Positions 9,588 to 18,476 are shown, counted from the stretch's first letter. The stretch is DNA of 64,000 nt from Aquimarina sp. MAR_2010_214 (GCF_002846555.1 NZ_PJMS01000001.1:2604001-2668000), one strand, 5' to 3'. The notes: generated by a model from the letters alone, not told the origin. Program-made: numbers and translations.

Positions 9588-9920
9588 TTAGAGAAGATTA
9601 TCTTTATCTGAAACATTTTCTTCAGGAATTTCGTTGAAAAATATAGTCGGATTTGAGTTTTCTATAGAATTATTATTTAAAATAAAAGTTCCTCTTGATC
9701 CATCAATGGTTTTTAGAACAAATAATATAGAGGTGTTTTCAGGATTTTTAGCACCTTCAAAGAGATATCTTGCGATTACAAATACTTCATTTGGTTTAAA
9801 TTCTTTCGAATCTGAAACATCAATGAGTTTACCTTGATCTAATATGTAGTCTGAAGTATAACCTTTCCTTTTGTAAATTTCTAAGTATTTATTTTCGTTG
9901 GCACCAAAATTTGATTCCAT
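9588..9920 (-). CDS. Small conserved Bacteroidota protein of unknown function
   Basis: I start at ATG 9920 (110 aa, MESNFGANENKYLEIYKRKG) because the longer frame only adds a non-conserved hydrophobic stretch. The body contains RKGYTSDYIL, FKPNEVFVIARYLFEG and FVLKTIDGSRGTFI. This order resembles a family of roughly 100-residue soluble proteins that is common in Bacteroidota and sometimes carries the misleading name phosphoribosylpyrophosphate synthetase. There is no PRPP-binding loop here. It lies upstream of small stress genes, which is where such proteins are often found. The function is unknown. Confidence 0.55.
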   Translation of the reverse strand: MESNFGANENKYLEIYKRKGYTSDYILDQGKLIDVSDSKEFKPNEVFVIARYLFEGAKNPENTSILFVLKTIDGSRGTFILNNNSIENSNPTIFFNEIPEENVSDKDNLL

Positions 9921-10135
9921 TAATCTATAATTTATGATCTTAAAAATGGCAATAAAGTAAAAGTGCATTAAGAAAAAAAGAAAAATATAACAAGTGTTGC
10001 TACTTTTCTATATTTAGTTTTATAAAAACGCTTTTTTTAAATCTTAACATAGCTAAGAATCTATTAGTGATTTAGTGCAAACAGGTAATTACTTACGAAT
10101 TACCTGTTTGTAAAACTGTTTTTACCTTATTATGA

Positions 10136-10318
10136 TTAATTGTCATCCGTTGCATCTTCGACAGCATCTTTAACTTCTTCTGCTCCATCTTCTACTGCAT
10201 CACCCACTTCTTCTACTGCATCTTCTACTTTTTCTCCGGTAGTTTTCTTTTCTCTACAACTTATTGTAGTTGCAGCTATTATACAAATTGCTGCAAATGA
10301 TAATAATACTTTTTTCAT
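10136..10318 (-). CDS. Small acidic lipoprotein
   Basis: This 60-aa protein has a lipoprotein signal (MKKVLLSFAAICIIAATTISC, lipidated Cys21) and a mature part made of short acidic repeats: VEDAVEEVGDAVEDGAEE followed by VKDAVEDATDDN. The D/E-A-V pattern with a 4-residue step suggests an amphipathic helix. Similar acidic lipoproteins accompany stress genes in Flavobacteriia, but no activity is known. It starts 19 bases after the stop of the DUF1328 gene on the same strand, so the two are probably one transcript. Confidence 0.75.
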   Translation of the reverse strand: MKKVLLSFAAICIIAATTISCREKKTTGEKVEDAVEEVGDAVEDGAEEVKDAVEDATDDN

Positions 10319-10337
10319 GATGTTTATTTATAATTTG

Positions 10338-10502
10338 TTATGCTTTGAATCTTTTACCAAATATGAGAGATAAAATAAATAGTACTATAAATATGAAAAA
10401 TAAAATTTTAGCAATACTGGCAGCTCCTGCTGCAATACCACCAAAACCAAATACTCCTGCAACAATAGCTAGAATAACAAAGATAATAGTGTAACGTAAC
10501 AT
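10338..10502 (-). CDS. DUF1328-type small membrane protein
   Basis: This 54-aa frame starts at 10502 with [16 protein letters not shown] and continues with [19 protein letters not shown] and a second hydrophobic run before GKRFKA. That is the DUF1328/YtjA pattern: two membrane helices separated by a G-F-G-G-I-A-A-G turn. Family members are small inner-membrane proteins found among envelope-stress genes. A longer overlapping frame on the same strand (10408-10698) has no similarity to anything and is rejected in favour of this one. It is the first gene of a pair with the acidic lipoprotein at 10136-10318. Two adjacent palindromes lie upstream at 10544-10573. Confidence 0.85.
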   Translation of the reverse strand: MLRYTIIFVILAIVAGVFGFGGIAAGAASIAKILFFIFIVLFILSLIFGKRFKA

Positions 10503-10543
10503 AATGATTGTTTTTAATTAGTAATGGCTCTATGTTTAAGAGC

Positions 10544-10573
10544 GATTTGATTATCAAATCTTTACAATGTAAA
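10544..10573. promoter_or_regulatory. Two adjacent palindromes upstream of the DUF1328 operon
   Basis: Bases 10544-10560 form a perfect palindrome (GATTTGAT-T-ATCAAATC), and 10561-10573 form a second (TTTACA-A-TGTAAA). They lie 42-71 bases before the DUF1328 start and between it and a divergent AraC-type gene, which fits operator sites. The binding protein is not known. Confidence 0.45.
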
Positions 10574-10710
10574 TTTCTTAAAATACTAATTAGTCTATTA
10601 ACTGTATCACTAAGATTGTTAACTCCATTACAGCATATCATGTGTTTTTTGTCTGAATTGATTAAATTAGAACTACCTTTATAAAAAATGCCAAACAATA
10701 CTTAAAATAA

Positions 10711-11754
10711 ATGAAGAAAAAAATCAAAGTACAGGATTGTCTTGTGAAAAATGTAGTTATTGATTTGGCTAATAGTCTAGGTATAGATTATGAAAATTCT
10801 AACCACGAATATTGTGTAAGACTACCAGAGGAATATGGTTCGGGATATATGAAATCTTATCAGTTTGATTTTGGAGTTGGTATTGTCGAAACGGATTATT
10901 TGCTAAAAAAAGAGTTTAATTATCAATTGGAGAAAGGAATTATTCATCCTTTAAAAATTATGTTCAATCGGGAATCTGGTTTTTATCATAAGTTTGAAAA
11001 TAACGAAGAATTTCACGAGGTGCGTAGGCTTGAGAATGTAATGATTTCTAGTACTTCTAAAAACAATCACGTTTTTAAAACTCCAGCTAATACCCCTATT
11101 TGTATTTTTAGTATTGAAATCAATAGAAAACTATTTGAAGAAAAAATAGAGTTATTTTTACCTAATATGAATGAGGATCTTATTGAATTGTTCAGAGATG
11201 TAAATGGGATCAATCAATTTTACTATAAGAATTATTATAGTCTTGAGATTTCTAAATTTATTTCAGAATTCACAGAATGTGAGTTGACTGGTTTTATGCG
11301 GCAAGTATACCTCGAAGGTAAGGCTTATGAGATATTAACTCATCAACTACAACAGTACCTTGATGACCTTAACGAACCAGATAAAAGATTGATTCTACGG
11401 CAAGCTACTATTGAGAGTATAGAAGATGCTGTATCTATAATTAGAGAAGAGATTGACAGTATTGGTAATATAGTAGATATTGCAAAACGCGTGGGGCTGA
11501 ATCAAAACACATTGCAAAATGGCTTTAAACAACTCTATAAAACATCGGTAAATGAATATATTAAAAACTATAGAATAGATACCGCTAAGGACTTACTTGA
11601 ATCTTCGAACCTTAACATTACCGAGATTACTTACAAAGTAGGGATCAACTCCAGAAGTTATTTTACTAAATTATTTAAGAAACGTTTTGGAGTTACTCCA
11701 AAACAATACTTAAATCAAGTACGAAATAAAAAAAATAATACCAGATCAGCATAA
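10711..11754 (+). CDS. AraC-family transcriptional regulator, stress-region paralogue 1
   Basis: This 347-aa protein has an N-terminal domain of about 230 residues with the paralogue hallmark YQFDFGVGIVETDYLL and a C-terminal AraC-type DNA-binding domain. The two helix-turn-helix units are around IVDIAKRVGLNQNTLQNGFK and ITYKVGINSRSYFTKLFKKR, ending with FGVTPKQYL. Three more genes in this window (11933, 14349, 24721) share the same layout and the N-terminal F-D-W/F-G-V motif, so they are paralogues. The N-terminal domain probably senses a signal, but the ligand is unknown. It is divergent from the DUF1328/lipoprotein pair, which is the natural first target to consider. Frame and start are clear. 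Confidence 0.85.
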   Translation: MKKKIKVQDCLVKNVVIDLANSLGIDYENSNHEYCVRLPEEYGSGYMKSYQFDFGVGIVETDYLLKKEFNYQLEKGIIHPLKIMFNRESGFYHKFENNEEFHEVRRLENVMISSTSKNNHVFKTPANTPICIFSIEINRKLFEEKIELFLPNMNEDLIELFRDVNGINQFYYKNYYSLEISKFISEFTECELTGFMRQVYLEGKAYEILTHQLQQYLDDLNEPDKRLILRQATIESIEDAVSIIREEIDSIGNIVDIAKRVGLNQNTLQNGFKQLYKTSVNEYIKNYRIDTAKDLLESSNLNITEITYKVGINSRSYFTKLFKKRFGVTPKQYLNQVRNKKNNTRSA

Positions 11755-11932
11755 AACGGTTAAGGTTAATAAAATATTTAATAGAATTCTTTTTATCTGT
11801 AGAATTTCACTATTTAAAAAATATTAAACTAATCAAAAGTGTTATTATATGTTTCAAAATTGTTAATCTGTTTACTCTAAATCTAATTCCTTTGCTCAAA
11901 ACAAAAAATACGGCAAAGAATTTAGAAACAGA

Positions 11933-12952
11933 ATGCAAAAAATTGAGATACATAGCATAGATGGTGCAGAGATTTTAGAACAATTAAATATTCATTTGAA
12001 AGGTGAATTAACCGATCAATGGGGAGAATATGTTTTAGAGTTTGATAATGAACTAGGAAAAGGAATTGTACGCAGTATTGCCTTTGATTGGGGAGTTTCT
12101 TTGGTTGACTATGATGTTAGTTTTGTTCAAGATACTAAAATTGTATTCACTATTGAAAAATCCAATCCCATAGAATTCATTTTTATATCTGAAGGTAAAC
12201 TCGATTATACGAATAATACAGGGGAAAAACCATATACTTTTGAACGCTATCAAAATATAATAATATCTACTAATAAATTCTCTAAAGAGACTTATGTTTT
12301 TTCAAAAACCACAGCTATCAAGGTTAATTTTATTTATGTCTTACCAGGTGAGTATACCAAAAAAAAGAATAATAATTTATCATATCTAAGCAAGAGTTTA
12401 TTTTCTGCTTTTAAGGAAGAAAATGAAATATCACCATATAAACATTATGGTAATTATAATCTAAAGATAGCCGATCAAGTTAAACAATTACAGGAAAGTT
12501 ATGAAAGTGGTATTGTACGTACACTTTCGATCGAGGGGCAACTCAATTTGATTTTAGCAATGCAGATGCTGGAACATAATAACTATGAAAATGGTTTAGC
12601 ATTGCCAGAGTCACTTTCAAAAGAAGATATCAAAAAGATTCATAACTTATCAGGATATATTATTGATAACATATCAGAATCATTATCAGTACAATCTTTG
12701 GCAACAAAAGTAAGTTTGAGCCCTAAGAAATTACAGCTTGGATTTAGAGTTCTATATTCTAAATCGGTAAATGAATACATAAGGCAATTAAAACTAGAAA
12801 TATCTAGAGACTTCATAAAAAATACTGATGATTCTATTTCTGAAATAGTATATAATATAGGTTTTAAAAGCAGAAGTTACTTCTCTAAGATTTTTTTTGC
12901 ACGATATGGAATTCTACCCACAGATTACAGAAAGAAGATCAAAACAAAGTAA
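11933..12952 (+). CDS. AraC-family transcriptional regulator, stress-region paralogue 2
   Basis: This 339-aa regulator has the N-terminal motif IAFDWGVSLVDYDVSFVQD and a C-terminal AraC domain with helices around LATKVSLSPKKLQLGFRVLY and IGFKSRSYFSKIFFARYG, finishing at LPTDYRKK. It is a paralogue of the neighbours at 10711 and 14349 and most like the protein at 24721 in the first 60 residues (both carry the WGEY motif). It lies 178 bases downstream of paralogue 1 and is probably transcribed on its own. The target is unknown; nearby stress genes are candidates. Confidence 0.85.
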   Translation: MQKIEIHSIDGAEILEQLNIHLKGELTDQWGEYVLEFDNELGKGIVRSIAFDWGVSLVDYDVSFVQDTKIVFTIEKSNPIEFIFISEGKLDYTNNTGEKPYTFERYQNIIISTNKFSKETYVFSKTTAIKVNFIYVLPGEYTKKKNNNLSYLSKSLFSAFKEENEISPYKHYGNYNLKIADQVKQLQESYESGIVRTLSIEGQLNLILAMQMLEHNNYENGLALPESLSKEDIKKIHNLSGYIIDNISESLSVQSLATKVSLSPKKLQLGFRVLYSKSVNEYIRQLKLEISRDFIKNTDDSISEIVYNIGFKSRSYFSKIFFARYGILPTDYRKKIKTK

Positions 12953-13088
12953 TGACGTCAATAAATTACTTTTTTAGGTTAAAATATATCTGTTTTTTTA
13001 TTTTAATTCGCTTAAAACCATAGGTGTATATTGCTATGGGTTTTGACTAAAAGATAAAATTACCCCAATCTTAATCAGAACTATATAA

Positions 13089-13403
13089 ATGCAGGACAAA
13101 AAGGCAATTGTTAATCTTAGGTGTAAATCAAATTTACCTACAGAAGAAATTTGTAAACTATTAGATAGGCGAAAACACCTATTGAAAAATACAAAAGGGT
13201 TAATTTCATTATTTTGTTATATTAACGAGGAAACCAATACTATTGGAGGAACTTATATTTTTAAAAATATGAAATTAGCACAACAATATCTTGAACAGTT
13301 TTTAACCGAAGGTTTTGGTCCAAAATATGGAATAATTCCGATGACATTAAAAATCGATATTGGCTGTTTGAAAGATGAAATACAAGGAGGTAATACAGAA
13401 TAA
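13089..13403 (+). CDS. YdhR-like monooxygenase-fold protein
   Basis: This 104-aa protein has the ferredoxin-like pattern of small dimeric monooxygenase-fold proteins: an initial strand AIVNLRCKSNLPTEEI, a helix with a row of charged residues, LISLFCYINEETNTIGGTYIF and then a helix beginning MKLAQQYL. The segment N-E-E-T-x-x-x-G-G-x-Y-x-F is typical of the YdhR group. Catalytic activity is not established for that group. Its stop lies 2 bases from the stop of the convergent SRAP-like gene. No signal peptide is present, so it is cytoplasmic. Confidence 0.6.
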   Translation: MQDKKAIVNLRCKSNLPTEEICKLLDRRKHLLKNTKGLISLFCYINEETNTIGGTYIFKNMKLAQQYLEQFLTEGFGPKYGIIPMTLKIDIGCLKDEIQGGNTE

Positions 13404-13405
13404 CA

Positions 13406-14107
13406 TTATAGTATAGGGATACCTTGATAATAAACAGGATCAAGCATGGAATCATAAGATATATTATTCTTAAAAAACTCTTTGGCTATAGGGTGTGCTT
13501 TTAATTTTAGAGTATTGTCGAGACCTAGAATATGACTAATTTTCCTTATGTCGGCTTGTGAATCTAGCCAAATGTTACTTAAGTTATCAGGAATAAATAT
13601 AGGCATCGAAGCATTAAGATTTTGGATTTTGTTTACAATACCTGTAGCTTTTGTCGTAAGGATAGAGCAAGTAATAAATCCGTCATCTAGTGTATTATAA
13701 ATCCCAGCTATATAAAAAGGTTTTTTGGATTCTAGATATACATAATAAGGATAAAGAGAACCGTTATGTAAGTGATATATAAAAAAGCCGGTTACAATAA
13801 TTTTACAACGTCTTTTATGATAAGGCTCTTCAAAAATTCCATTAGAATTTAAATTTTCTTTAGGAACATTTAAGGTATCTAAAGCTTTTTGAAAATCAGA
13901 CCATTCACCCTCATAATTATAAGGTAGAAGTCCCCAAATTGCATATGATATATGATCTGGTTGATCCATTGTGATTACAGATAATGTTGTTTCTTGAGTG
14001 CCATCAATAACAGAATTAGGGGTGTATAACTTAGGGAATTTGTACTTAATACCTAACTCCTTTTCGATGAGTTGTCTCTCTGCAATATTTGAAACTTTCT
14101 TATGCAT
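13406..14107 (-). CDS. SRAP-domain (YedK/HMCES-like) protein lacking catalytic residues
   Basis: This 233-aa protein follows the SRAP fold: an early YTPNSVIDG, the WGLLPYNYEG segment, KRRCKIIVTGFF, YPYYVYLESKKPFYIAGIYN and ILTTKATGIVNKI...MPIFIPDN. Active SRAP proteins crosslink abasic sites through Cys2 and use a Glu and a His. Here the protein begins MHKK with a stop codon directly upstream, so Cys2 is absent. The Glu position in the ADGFYEW-like motif reads TGFFIY, and the H of the HDRMP-like motif is replaced in NASMP. The DNA-protein crosslink chemistry therefore looks lost. It may bind DNA without reacting. It is convergent with the YdhR-like gene. Confidence 0.7.
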   Translation of the reverse strand: MHKKVSNIAERQLIEKELGIKYKFPKLYTPNSVIDGTQETTLSVITMDQPDHISYAIWGLLPYNYEGEWSDFQKALDTLNVPKENLNSNGIFEEPYHKRRCKIIVTGFFIYHLHNGSLYPYYVYLESKKPFYIAGIYNTLDDGFITCSILTTKATGIVNKIQNLNASMPIFIPDNLSNIWLDSQADIRKISHILGLDNTLKLKAHPIAKEFFKNNISYDSMLDPVYYQGIPIL

Positions 14108-14207
14108 ATATCCGAATTACATAATGCAAGTAAATAAAAATAACGTGGTTAAATTATCTCGTATCATTTAAATAATAACGCATTCAATAAGCTAAACGTT
14201 AAAATTT

Positions 14208-14331
14208 AACAATTGTTTGCTGATTAGCACAATAGAGGTAAGCAAATATCGAAAAACGTTAAACAATTGTGTGTTTACTAATTATTTTTGTCTTAGATGA
14301 CTGATTTAACTGTTTGATAGTCAATTGTTAA
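14208..14331. promoter_or_regulatory. Three CAATTG-centred sites upstream of AraC paralogue 3
   Basis: AACAATTGTT at 14208-14217, AACAATTGT at 14262-14270 and TCAATTGTTAA at 14321-14331 lie upstream of the start at 14349, about 55 bases apart. The spacing of near-palindromes fits autoregulation by an AraC-type dimer, but binding is not shown. Confidence 0.35.
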
Positions 14332-14348
14332 TTATTAAAAAGAACATT

Positions 14349-15359
14349 ATGAGTAAAATAGAGAATGATTTGTTTGGCATTCCTTATGAGTTAAATGTTC
14401 TTAAAGAACATCTTCAAGGAAATATTACAATAGATTATGATATTCATACGCTTACTATAGAACCAATGATAGGGAACGGACAAGTACGTTACACGAATTT
14501 ACAAAGTGGTTTACATACGTTCGATTTTAATTTGAAACTACATAAAGATATTGAGATTCCTATTGATTCTATTACATCAGAATCTATTCAGTTTTTGTAT
14601 TGTTTAGAAGGTTATTGTTATCATCAATTTCAAACTTTCGAAGAAATCACACAAATTGAACAATTTCAAACCGCTGTTGTACATAGTGATAAAGGTTTAG
14701 TCAGCAAAATTATTATTAGAAAAGGTGATCATTTGAAGTTTAATATCATCTGTGTAAATAAGAAAAAGTACTTTGATAAATATAGTAAAGAAGATAACCC
14801 ATTTGGTAAAAAACTTCAAGTTTTATTGTATGAGATAGGAAATAAATCAAAACATTTTCATTTAGGTAATTATAGCATGAAAATTGCTGAGCAATTAAAA
14901 TTGTTATTTGGAATCGAGCATAGTAATGAAATTTCTGAATTTTTATCACAAAAGGGAAGGTATTATCTTGTTCTTGCAAAGCATATTGAACAGTTTCAAG
15001 CTGAAATTGAAAACACATCTAATACAAGCGGACTTCTAAAAAACGAGTTGAAGTTGATTTCTGAAGTTAGTGATTATATAAAAGAATATCCAGAGGTGCA
15101 GCACAGTATTAAAACCTTATGCCTAAAGTCTGGACTTTCTCCTGCAAAGTTACAAGAAGGTTTTAAGTTTATATTTGAAAGGACCGTTTCTGATTTTGTT
15201 AGGAATGTACGAATAGAAAAAGCAGAAAAACTCATTAAAACGACAGATTTAACTATTTCAGAAATTGTATATTCTATAGGGTTAACTAGTAGAAGTTATT
15301 TTTGTAAAATATTTAAGAAAAAATATCACTGTAGCCCAAAAGAGTATAAGTCTAAATGA
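14349..15359 (+). CDS. AraC-family transcriptional regulator, stress-region paralogue 3
   Basis: The start at ATG 14349 (336 aa, MSKIENDLFGIPYELN) is preferred to a TTG 24 bases earlier. The N-terminal part carries LHTFDFNLKLHKDIEI, which aligns with the F-D-W-G-V block of the other paralogues, and EQFQTAVVHS, which matches EQFQSVIVTS in the protein at 24721. The C-terminal AraC domain has CLKSGLSPAKLQEGFKFIF and IGLTSRSYFCKIFKKKYH. It is the closest relative of the 24721 protein in the DNA-binding half. The upstream region holds three CAATTG sites. The gene appears monocistronic. Confidence 0.85.
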   Translation: MSKIENDLFGIPYELNVLKEHLQGNITIDYDIHTLTIEPMIGNGQVRYTNLQSGLHTFDFNLKLHKDIEIPIDSITSESIQFLYCLEGYCYHQFQTFEEITQIEQFQTAVVHSDKGLVSKIIIRKGDHLKFNIICVNKKKYFDKYSKEDNPFGKKLQVLLYEIGNKSKHFHLGNYSMKIAEQLKLLFGIEHSNEISEFLSQKGRYYLVLAKHIEQFQAEIENTSNTSGLLKNELKLISEVSDYIKEYPEVQHSIKTLCLKSGLSPAKLQEGFKFIFERTVSDFVRNVRIEKAEKLIKTTDLTISEIVYSIGLTSRSYFCKIFKKKYHCSPKEYKSK

Positions 15360-15677
15360 TGAGGTGTTAGTCCCCTATACTCAATATCTTTGATTAGTAT
15401 TTTATACTATAAGAAATTATTGTATACTCTTATTCTTTGACTTATACATCAAGAAACTGGTACAACAAAATAACACATATAAAAAAAGAAACCACACAGA
15501 AAAAGACTACATAATGCCCCCCATTAAGACTCTTGCGTTTTTTAGTGTTTTTTTACGCTTAATTCTTGTGATTTCTTTTATTTACAAAAATCCCCAGAAA
15601 ACTTATCTATAATTTGAAAACAAATAAATTTCCCAGGTAATTTTTTTATTATAACTTAAATAGAGATAAGTTAAATA
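15360..15677. other. Intergenic, AT-rich, no gene recognised
   Basis: This 318-base spacer separates AraC paralogue 3 from the convergent PA2169-like gene. It contains runs of A and T but no coding frame, no convincing hairpin and no recognised RNA. Confidence 0.5.
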
Positions 15678-16127
15678 TTATTTTAGGTCTTCTAAAGTTC
15701 TTATACCAGACAAACCACTAACGATTTTATTTTTTTGTGTTGTTAAAACAACTTGTGTACTTGGAGGCAGAGAAGTTTCAGAGAGCACTTCATTATATTC
15801 TTTTATTGACGCTTCTTCACCCCGTATAGCTTCTTCTAGCATTGCTTCTTCATTGTCTCCAGAAACTAACGATTTTATATCCATCCAAGTTCTATGTAAA
15901 TTTCCGGTAATACTACCTCCTTTTTCAATTTCTTGCCCAAAAGATTTAATTTCTGTCTTTAATTCATGCCCAAAGTCATAACGTTGTTGAGCCTTTTGGT
16001 TAAAGTAGTTTTTTAAAGAAGAATGATTTACATTTTCTGAGGCCTTCTTGAAACCTTTTTCTGCATCGTATGTCTTTTCTAATAAATTATTTAACTTGTT
16101 TCCTACTTCTTCAGTATATGTTTTCAT
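15678..16127 (-). CDS. PA2169/DUF2383-type four-helix-bundle protein
   Basis: This 149-aa, mostly helical protein starts MKTYTEEVGNKLNNLLEKTY and has the features of the PA2169 group: DAEKGFKKAS in helix 1, QRYDFGHELKTEI in helix 2, the GGSITGNLHRTWMDIKSLVS loop and EEAIRGEEASIKEYNEVL in helix 3. The fold resembles ferritin-like bundles, and some Glu/His positions could bind metal, but no activity is established. Such proteins accompany Dps, DUF1328 and YtxH genes in stress clusters, as here. The terminal helix ends SGIRTLEDLK. Start and length are normal. Confidence 0.85.
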   Translation of the reverse strand: MKTYTEEVGNKLNNLLEKTYDAEKGFKKASENVNHSSLKNYFNQKAQQRYDFGHELKTEIKSFGQEIEKGGSITGNLHRTWMDIKSLVSGDNEEAMLEEAIRGEEASIKEYNEVLSETSLPPSTQVVLTTQKNKIVSGLSGIRTLEDLK

Positions 16128-16229
16128 AATGTTAAGGTTTTAAATTATAGGTAGTTCTTTATAGATGTGTACCCTTTAACATCTTAATTATGTTAGTGTG
16201 GTTAGGTAATTATCCTTGTATGTTAGAAT

Positions 16230-16331
16230 TTAGTTGTTGTCTGATTTTCTTTTAAAAGATCTTTTTGATATTACGACTATAATACCAGATGTAAACCCAC
16301 TAACGAACATTAGTATTAAATGAAGCCCCAT
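16230..16331 (-). CDS. Possible 33-aa membrane peptide
   Basis: A short frame begins MGLHLILMFVSGFTSGIIVV and ends with a basic tail (SKRSFKRKSDNN). One membrane helix followed by positive charges would place the C-terminus in the cytoplasm. It lies 102 bases upstream of the PA2169-like start on the same strand, so it could be a leader gene of that transcript. The evidence is only composition and position; chance is possible. Confidence 0.35.
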   Translation of the reverse strand: MGLHLILMFVSGFTSGIIVVISKRSFKRKSDNN

Positions 16332-16899
16332 ATTTCTATACTTATATCTCGGTTATTACATTATAAAATTACTGATGTTTTAAGGCTTTATTTTGTTCAA
16401 AAGAAGTAAACATTAACTCATTTACTATTTTAACATTTTATTAAAAAAATACTGATATTTGGAAGGTTTTTTGAGTTAGTTATGTAACTAACAACTTTAT
16501 ATATATAACTTTTGAAATGATTTAAAAAGAGTTGAAATGAGTTCATTATAAAAAAGCGGAGGCGATTCGTAATGTAGAAAAAGGAAATATGGTTTCGTAG
16601 ACAAAAAATTAATGTTTTTTACACACAAATAAGCTTATAACGATTATAATAATCCCGAAAACATAGTTACATTAGGAATTGTTATTATCTAGTATTTGAG
16701 TACTTAAACCATGAGTACCAGAAGTTTTTGGTACTTATAGCTTAAATATATATCCTATAAGGGCAATTTATCGTATATTAAAAGGATAGGTTTTATTAAT
16801 TAATCATGTTTTTTTTTGATGATTTAATGAACTATTCGTAGAAACTTACTTCTTAGTTATTAAATAAATTTTTTAGGGATATAAAACCTTGAGATAAGA
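16332..16899. other. Intergenic, no gene recognised
   Basis: About 570 bases of AT-rich DNA with many stop codons in all frames. I see no RNA gene, no repeat shared with the rest of the window and no strong hairpin. Confidence 0.5.
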
Positions 16900-17328
16900 T
16901 TAATTAATAATCTTTCCGTTTTTATTAAACTCAATATCTTGTTTTTTTCCATTAATTTTAAATTCAACATCATAAAATCTACCTTTTAAATGATGATCAA
17001 CTTCTTCTATTTCTATGATTTTATAATCATCAAAATCTCGCTCAATTTTTTCTTTTACAGCGTTAGGTAATTTTTTCTTTTTTATATTTCTTTCAGTTTC
17101 GATCCATTTCCCAGAAGAGTCAAAATCTGCACGATAATGTTTCCCTTTTATTTTAAAGTTAGATTCATAATATCCATTTTTATCTTTATGCCAATCTGGA
17201 TCATTTTCATCAGGATATTTTTCTTTAAAAGATTTTTCGACTGCAGTAGGAACTTTTTTCTGAGCAACCGAGCTACAACTTATGGTTAATAACATGAGAT
17301 ATGGTATTAAAAATTTTAATGTTTGCAT
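16900..17328 (-). CDS. Secreted PepSY-like domain protein
   Basis: This 142-aa protein has a signal peptide (MQTLKFLIPYLMLLTISC, with SVAQ after it; the Cys may be lipidated). Two PepSY-like units follow: VPTAVEKSFKEKYPDEND with WHKDKNGYYESNFKIKGKHY, and LPNAVKEKIERDFDDYKI with GRFYDVEFKINGKKQDIEF. The pattern of a Pro-x-x-V helix followed by a Y-E-x-x-F/V strand is typical of the PepSY-like family in Bacteroidota. These are periplasmic or surface proteins of unknown role. It is the last gene before a transporter and channel pair on the same strand, but 90 bases separate it from them. Confidence 0.75.
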   Translation of the reverse strand: MQTLKFLIPYLMLLTISCSSVAQKKVPTAVEKSFKEKYPDENDPDWHKDKNGYYESNFKIKGKHYRADFDSSGKWIETERNIKKKKLPNAVKEKIERDFDDYKIIEIEEVDHHLKGRFYDVEFKINGKKQDIEFNKNGKIIN

Positions 17329-17418
17329 TGTTGTTAGTCTTTAGTAATTAATGTTTTAATGTAAATAAAGTAGTATCATTTTTCTATTATATAGAAGTGT
17401 TTTAATATAATTTTTCGC

Positions 17419-18450
17419 TTATAACTTTTCCTCACCTGTATAATCTGACCTGCCATATTCAGATTTATAAATTTGAACTACAATATGAAATAAACTAATT
17501 AAGAGTGGGCCAAAAATTAGCCCAATAAACCCAAATAATGGTACGCCAATGATAACACCTAATAATGTAATTATAGGGTGCACGTTGTCTAATCTTTTTA
17601 AAATATACAATCTAACCAGATTATCAGAAGAACCTACAATTAGTAGGCCATAGGTTAAAATTCCCCATGCCTGAAAAGTATGCCCCATAGAGTGTGTAAT
17701 TATAAAAACTGATAATATTGCTACCAATGTACCAATAAATGGGATCATTGACCCTACAGTAACAATGATAAACCAAAAAAAAGGGTCTTCTATACTAAAA
17801 ATCAAAAAACCTATTAATGCTACAACTCCTTGTATAATAGCAACTAATGGGATGCCAATGGCATTAGATCGCACCATTTTCTGGCTTTCATCACTTATAA
17901 TTTTTAAATTATCTTCGTTAATAGGTATATAATCAAAAAGAGATTCTCTTAATTTTCTTCGGTTTGTAAGCATGTAGTATAGTAAAAAGTACATAATTCC
18001 GATAGAAATAAATACATTAAATGTACCTCCAGCAAATTTTTGTAAGTTTTCTGTAACCCATGAAGCAATTGCATCTGGATCCATTTGAGTACTAATATCA
18101 TACCCTAGCTGGTTTTCCCAGGTATCTATACGCCCTTTTAGTGCAATAGCGATTCTTTTAGAGTTTTTAGTAACATCACCGATTTTATTACCCAACATAA
18201 ATAAGGTTCCAGTAACGGGCATTAATATACCTACAAAAGAGCCGGTCATCAATGTAATCGCAGCAAGATCTGGATGCCATCCTTTTTTTATTAATTTCAC
18301 CATCCACCTATGTAATATTACATATATAGTGATGGCTCCTAATACACCCGAAAGATAAGGTAAGATTTCTCTAAAAATGAGTCCACCAATTAAGAAGATA
18401 AGTAATAATACAAATATCTGGCGTATGATGTTAGGGCTAATACGTTTCAC
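17419..18450 (-). CDS. AI-2E family (PerM/TqsA-like) membrane transporter
   Basis: This 343-aa polytopic membrane protein begins with RQIFVLLLIFLIGG and has about seven or eight membrane helices. The family features are a long soluble stretch after helix 3 (IDTWENQLGYDISTQ region), the helix pair containing GIPLVAIIQGVVALIGFLIF and the conserved loop PFIGTLVAILSVFI. The last helices carry GVIIGVPLFGFIGLIFGPLL. Family members export small molecules; only some handle autoinducer 2, so the substrate is open. It is 26 bases downstream of the MscS-like gene on the same strand, suggesting cotranscription and a joint role in osmotic or envelope stress. Confidence 0.88.
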   Translation of the reverse strand: MKRISPNIIRQIFVLLLIFLIGGLIFREILPYLSGVLGAITIYVILHRWMVKLIKKGWHPDLAAITLMTGSFVGILMPVTGTLFMLGNKIGDVTKNSKRIAIALKGRIDTWENQLGYDISTQMDPDAIASWVTENLQKFAGGTFNVFISIGIMYFLLYYMLTNRRKLRESLFDYIPINEDNLKIISDESQKMVRSNAIGIPLVAIIQGVVALIGFLIFSIEDPFFWFIIVTVGSMIPFIGTLVAILSVFIITHSMGHTFQAWGILTYGLLIVGSSDNLVRLYILKRLDNVHPIITLLGVIIGVPLFGFIGLIFGPLLISLFHIVVQIYKSEYGRSDYTGEEKL

Positions 18451-18476
18451 TTATAATTTTATTATTTATAGTTATA

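Noticed and set aside
9588..9920. Phosphoribosylpyrophosphate synthetase
   Set aside because: The name is sometimes attached to this small family, but at 110 aa it lacks the PRPP loop and catalytic domains.
10408..10698. 96-codon open frame on the minus strand
   Set aside because: It has no protein-like features and overlaps the well-supported DUF1328 gene in another frame.
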